Shown here: positions 61,833 to 64,000 of the stretch, piece by piece | How positions within the stretch are numbered: position 1 is the stretch's first letter | How the letters are laid out: every line of letters begins with the position of its first letter | Translations under genes and position numbers: made by a program | Source: Fabrea salina | Taxonomy: Eukaryota; Ciliophora; Heterotrichea; Heterotrichida; Fabreidae | Reading direction: 5' to 3' | Length of the DNA stretch: 64,000 nucleotides | NCBI GenBank assembly: GCA_022984795.1 | Contig: JALIHJ010000003.1 | Location: forward strand, 186,001 to 250,000 | Notes under the pieces: model-generated | What the model saw: only the letters and a program-made list of their open reading frames with translations | What the model was told of the DNA's origin: nothing | The model's database searches: none

Positions 61833-62017
61833 TTTTATTAAAGGTTAAGAGTGGAACAAATAGGTTTTAGCAAGTGCATGTGGTCTACTGCTGAAAGAAC
61901 AGTTAGAAAATTATAAAAAGCTCCGTATATCCTTTGGCTGCGTGCCCACTTCCGGATAAATCGTGTGCGCGGGCGGATGTTTTCAATGGTTTTTTTGGAG
62001 TGTGGAGACAACATGAA
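61833..62017. other. 185-bp intergenic region with GC-rich block, contents unknown
   Basis: The longest gene-free stretch in the window. It has a GC-rich block near 61939-61977 (GCTGCGTGCCCACTTCCGG and GTGTGCGCGGGCGG) unlike other spacers, a T run at 61990-61996 on the plus strand, and an A run at 61916-61920 that would be a T5 terminator on the minus strand. I see no tRNA cloverleaf, U1, U2, U4, U5 or U6 motifs or C/D box set. A structured non-coding RNA is possible but unproven. Confidence 0.3.
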
Positions 62018-62665
62018 CTACTTGTAACTTACTGCTATTGGAGAAGACTCAGTGTGTATTTCTGAATGCACTTTAGAAGCACAGGACTTAAGTAGTTCTG
62101 GGTTGCTTTTATAGGATTCTGTGAGCAAATAAATGTAGTTTTCGAAAGTTCTGCTGGCTTCAGGACAGTTTAGGTCTTCTATGCAAGTTGGGTCTGTGGC
62201 TTTGGTTGCTTGTTTTAAGGAGTTCAGGATTTCTTTTTGGATTTCTTCATAAGAAGCAAACAAAGCATAGGGTTTTGCTATAAAAATAGTGTCTGTGTCT
62301 TTTTTAGCGTGTTTTTGGAAGAGTTCTAGCGCAGGGTACTTTATCCTCCTGGTGATTTTGTGCCGCATAACTGCGTTTAAGTCAGTGGTTCCAGCAGCTA
62401 CTTGCAAGCGGGGGTAGTCTGTAAAAGGACTTTCTAGCCTGAAGTCTAAGCGTTGCTTTGCTGTAAAAAAGGAGTTCCTCAGTAGTTTGTGGTACTGCTG
62501 AGGAACGTGTGTGATGCTTTCGTTGAGCAAAAGAAACCTGTAAGAAACAGCTTCGTTGATTTTCTTTACTGTGTTAGGGTCCCTTTCATAGTAGTAAGCT
62601 GTGAACAAGGGGTACTCTAGGGTTTTTGCATCTTTTCTTAAAAAGTGAACGGGGTTCTTAAGCAT
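62018..62665 (-). CDS. hypothetical protein, 215 aa
   Basis: Start chosen at ATG 62665 (MLKNPVHFLRKDAKTLEYPL); a GTG 12 bases earlier is in frame but non-canonical. Mixed helix/strand composition, basic, no membrane segment. HKITRRIKYPALELFQKHAK and IFIAKPYALFASYEEIQKEI suggest a small folded domain; I cannot place the family (a mitochondrial ribosome or RNA-binding protein is conceivable). Stop TAG. 17 bp separate it from the divergent gene. Confidence 0.6.
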   Translation of the reverse strand: MLKNPVHFLRKDAKTLEYPLFTAYYYERDPNTVKKINEAVSYRFLLLNESITHVPQQYHKLLRNSFFTAKQRLDFRLESPFTDYPRLQVAAGTTDLNAVMRHKITRRIKYPALELFQKHAKKDTDTIFIAKPYALFASYEEIQKEILNSLKQATKATDPTCIEDLNCPEASRTFENYIYLLTESYKSNPELLKSCASKVHSEIHTESSPIAVSYK

Positions 62666-62682
62666 TATAAGGGGCACTAATT

Positions 62683-63225
62683 ATGAGGGACACACTTTAT
62701 CTGGACAAAAGGCTGTCTGAAATTGCTGGGTGCTTTGACGCCCAGAAACTAAGAGTTGAGTTCCCTGATGAGTTGTTTGAGTTTCCTTGCTTGTTGTTGG
62801 AGTCTTCGAGTCTCACTTTGTTTGTAGTGGTTATGGACTCTGCTGAGGGACTTGAAGAGTGGGTTTCTTCAAAAAACAACTGCAGAGTGGTGATCATCAA
62901 CCTTTCACCTAACTACTTAAACTCAGCTTCTGACTACTTAGAGTTGGAGTCACTTAGCCAAGTCCCAACTTACATCAACTATTTTGTAGGAGCTGATCAC
63001 TCAGACTCTATGAAAAAACTGCAAGAAAAAAACACTTACTTTCAGGTCTTAAGAAGCATACCTGGACTTTCAGTTTCTAAAATTGCAAAAATAACCCACC
63101 ACTACCCCTGCTTAGCTTCACTTTTGGAAGCCCTTGAGTCTGGGAAGCCTCCTCAACTGCCCGAAGGTGTTTTCCAGAAGCTCTACAAAGTGTTTTTTTC
63201 AAGCGAGCCCTTTTCGCCATTATAA
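62683..63225 (+). CDS. XPF/ERCC1-family-like protein (FAAP24/EME-type), 180 aa
   Basis: An N-terminal nuclease-like alpha/beta region lacking the ERKxxxD motif (LLLESSSLTLFVVVMDSAEG) is followed by a C-terminal tandem helix-hairpin-helix region: FQVLRSIPGLSVSKIAKITH, YPCLASLLEALESG. This plan, an inactive nuclease fold plus HhH2 in about 200 residues, is that of ERCC1 and FAAP24, non-catalytic partners that help an active XPF-family protein bind DNA. Which partner it is cannot be decided here. Confidence in the HhH part is good. Confidence 0.6.
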   Translation: MRDTLYLDKRLSEIAGCFDAQKLRVEFPDELFEFPCLLLESSSLTLFVVVMDSAEGLEEWVSSKNNCRVVIINLSPNYLNSASDYLELESLSQVPTYINYFVGADHSDSMKKLQEKNTYFQVLRSIPGLSVSKIAKITHHYPCLASLLEALESGKPPQLPEGVFQKLYKVFFSSEPFSPL

Positions 63226-63239
63226 GACTAATTGTATAT

Positions 63240-64000
63240 ATGCAGGATCAACTAAGTAACTTCGAAGTTTTGCAGAAACTAGGAGAAGGTGGTTTCGGTA
63301 GTGTTTATAAAGTGAGGAGAAAAGGTACTTTCTAAGCAGCTGATTGTAATATATACGTGATGAAACGGATCCCAGTTTCGCAATTAGACAAATTAACTCT
63401 TAAAGAAACAATAAACGAAGTAAGACTGCTAGCAGCACTGGACAACCCCTACATCACTAGTTACTATGAGTCTTTTATGTCGAAGCAGCACTTGAACATA
63501 GTCATGGAGTACTGCGACAAAGGTGACCTCAGAACCTACATGAAAAGCCAAAAAGGAATAGGCATCCCTGAAGCTAAAATTTGGAAAGTGCTACTTCAGA
63601 TGTGCTTGGCTTTAGAGTACCTCCACTCACGCAACATAATACACGGAGACATCAAACCTATGAACGTGTTCCTCACTCGCGAAGACCTAGCTAAAATAGG
63701 CGACTTCGGAATAGCTAAGTTCGTCCCTCAAAACAAGTACTACCCTTTAGCTGGGACCTTGGCTTACCTAGCACCCGAAGTTATCCAGAACGCTTCTTTC
63801 AACGAAAAAAGAGACGTTTGGGCTTTGGGTTGTGTGCTTTACGAGTTGTGCACGCAGAAACACCCCTTTGACGCAGCTAACGAAACAGCTATAAGTATGA
63901 AAATCGAAAGGGGAACCTACCCACCCCTGACTGGGAGTTACTCTGGAGAGCTCAAAGAGGTCGTTGAAGCTTGTTTAGTAAAAGACCCGTCTGAAAGGCC
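63240..64000 (+). CDS. NEK-like protein kinase (3' end outside window), one 15-nt intron
   Basis: Exon 1 is 63240-63324 (MQDQLSNFEVLQKLGEGGFG), exon 2 starts at 63340 and runs off the window. Removing 63325-63339 gives KVRRKADCNIYVMKRI, which restores the glycine loop to VMK (catalytic Lys) spacing. Further motifs: IVMEYCDKGDLRTYMK, IIHGDIKPMNVFL (HRD reads HGD), KIGDFGIAKF, GTLAYLAPEV, RDVWALGCVLYELCT and KDPSERP at the edge. The group is NIMA-related (NEK), common in ciliates and linked to cilia length. The reading frame is broken without splicing. Confidence 0.93.
63325..63339 (+). other. 15-nt spliceosomal intron in NEK-like kinase
   Basis: GTACTTTCTAAGCAG, phase 1. The 3' end is CAG rather than TAG. 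TA at positions 9-10 matches the other three. Unspliced, a TAA falls in frame after 30 codons; spliced, the kinase domain is continuous. Confidence 0.95.

Noticed and set aside
1-64000. UGA read as tryptophan, as in Blepharisma
   Set aside because: Trp residues in all conserved genes are TGG and no supported frame needs a TGA to be read through.
1-64000. Bacterial or viral origin of the window because of gene density
   Set aside because: The gene set is eukaryotic (IFT144, TFIIH p52, eS7, eS17, NSRP1, kinesins), introns are present, and genes lack Shine-Dalgarno sites.
1-64000. Transposons, CRISPR arrays, telomere repeats or replication origins
   Set aside because: I saw no direct repeat arrays, transposase genes, terminal inverted repeats or telomeric CCCTAA-type runs anywhere, including the window edges.

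Overview
The window looks like macronuclear DNA of a heterotrich ciliate. The proteins are plainly eukaryotic: IFT144, TFIIH p52, NSRP1, cytosolic ribosomal proteins eS7, eS17 and eL41, mitochondrial mL45 and PCCB, kinesins, and NEK, AGC, TKL and CaMKK-like kinases. Yet genes are packed almost like a bacterial genome, usually 0-70 bp apart, with no repeats or transposons. Four coding regions are interrupted by introns of exactly 15 nt that share one consensus (GTA, TA at positions 9-10, YAG at the end). Introns this small are known from heterotrichs such as Stentor, Blepharisma and Fabrea. Tryptophan is TGG throughout and no well-supported gene carries an in-frame TGA, which argues against the UGA=Trp code of Blepharisma. 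The moderate G+C by eye and extreme compaction fit a Fabrea-like genome better than AT-rich Stentor. This placement is inference; no rRNA gene is present to prove it.

Layout. 1-5.2 kb: 3' part of a WD40-TRP-like channel, two small unknown genes, a pRiA4b ORF-3-fold protein, and the 25-residue ribosomal protein eL41. 5.3-8.8 kb: HMG-CoA synthase, an ABHD11-like hydrolase, tRNA-Ser(AGA), NSRP1 and two microproteins. 8.8-17.5 kb: a pseudokinase-ANTH-like-TKL kinase fusion, a coiled-coil protein, insulin-degrading enzyme, a LITAF-like membrane protein and eS7. 17.5-25.6 kb: IFT144, a hydrolase-fold protein lacking its nucleophile, a coiled-coil membrane protein, a Siva-like zinc protein, DCAF13/Sof1 and mL45. 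25.6-34.8 kb: a KNL1-like candidate, a B-box-like/WD40 protein, a helical protein with a 15-nt intron, a DHHC acyltransferase, TFIIH p52, and an MLO-like membrane protein.

34.8-49.5 kb: several basic unknown proteins, SERINC (split by a 15-nt intron), STE24 protease, a kinesin-6-like motor, a leishmanolysin-type protease, RsmH-type methyltransferase, a MGC-type acylated protein, eS17, a CaMKK-like kinase with an altered DFG motif, an EamA-type transporter and a repeat-rich cytoskeletal-looking protein. 49.5-64 kb: PCCB, a chagasin-like inhibitor, a B-box-like/kelch-like protein, a PDI-like protein without CxxC, kinesin-1-like motor, a ubiquitin-like/ankyrin/PH/AGC kinase fusion, NF-YC, a SCAMP-like protein, secreted Mn-type SOD, prefoldin 2, a FAAP24/ERCC1-like protein and the start of a NEK kinase cut by the window edge.

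The genes do not form one pathway. The remarkable feature is the genome architecture: three convergent pairs share a single TTAA that supplies both stop codons, two divergent pairs have start codons only 3 and 5 bp apart, tandem genes abut or overlap by a few bases, and stops are 46 TAA, 10 TAG and only 2 TGA among 58 stops examined. No gene-free stretch exceeds 300 bases; the longest is 185 bp (61833-62017).
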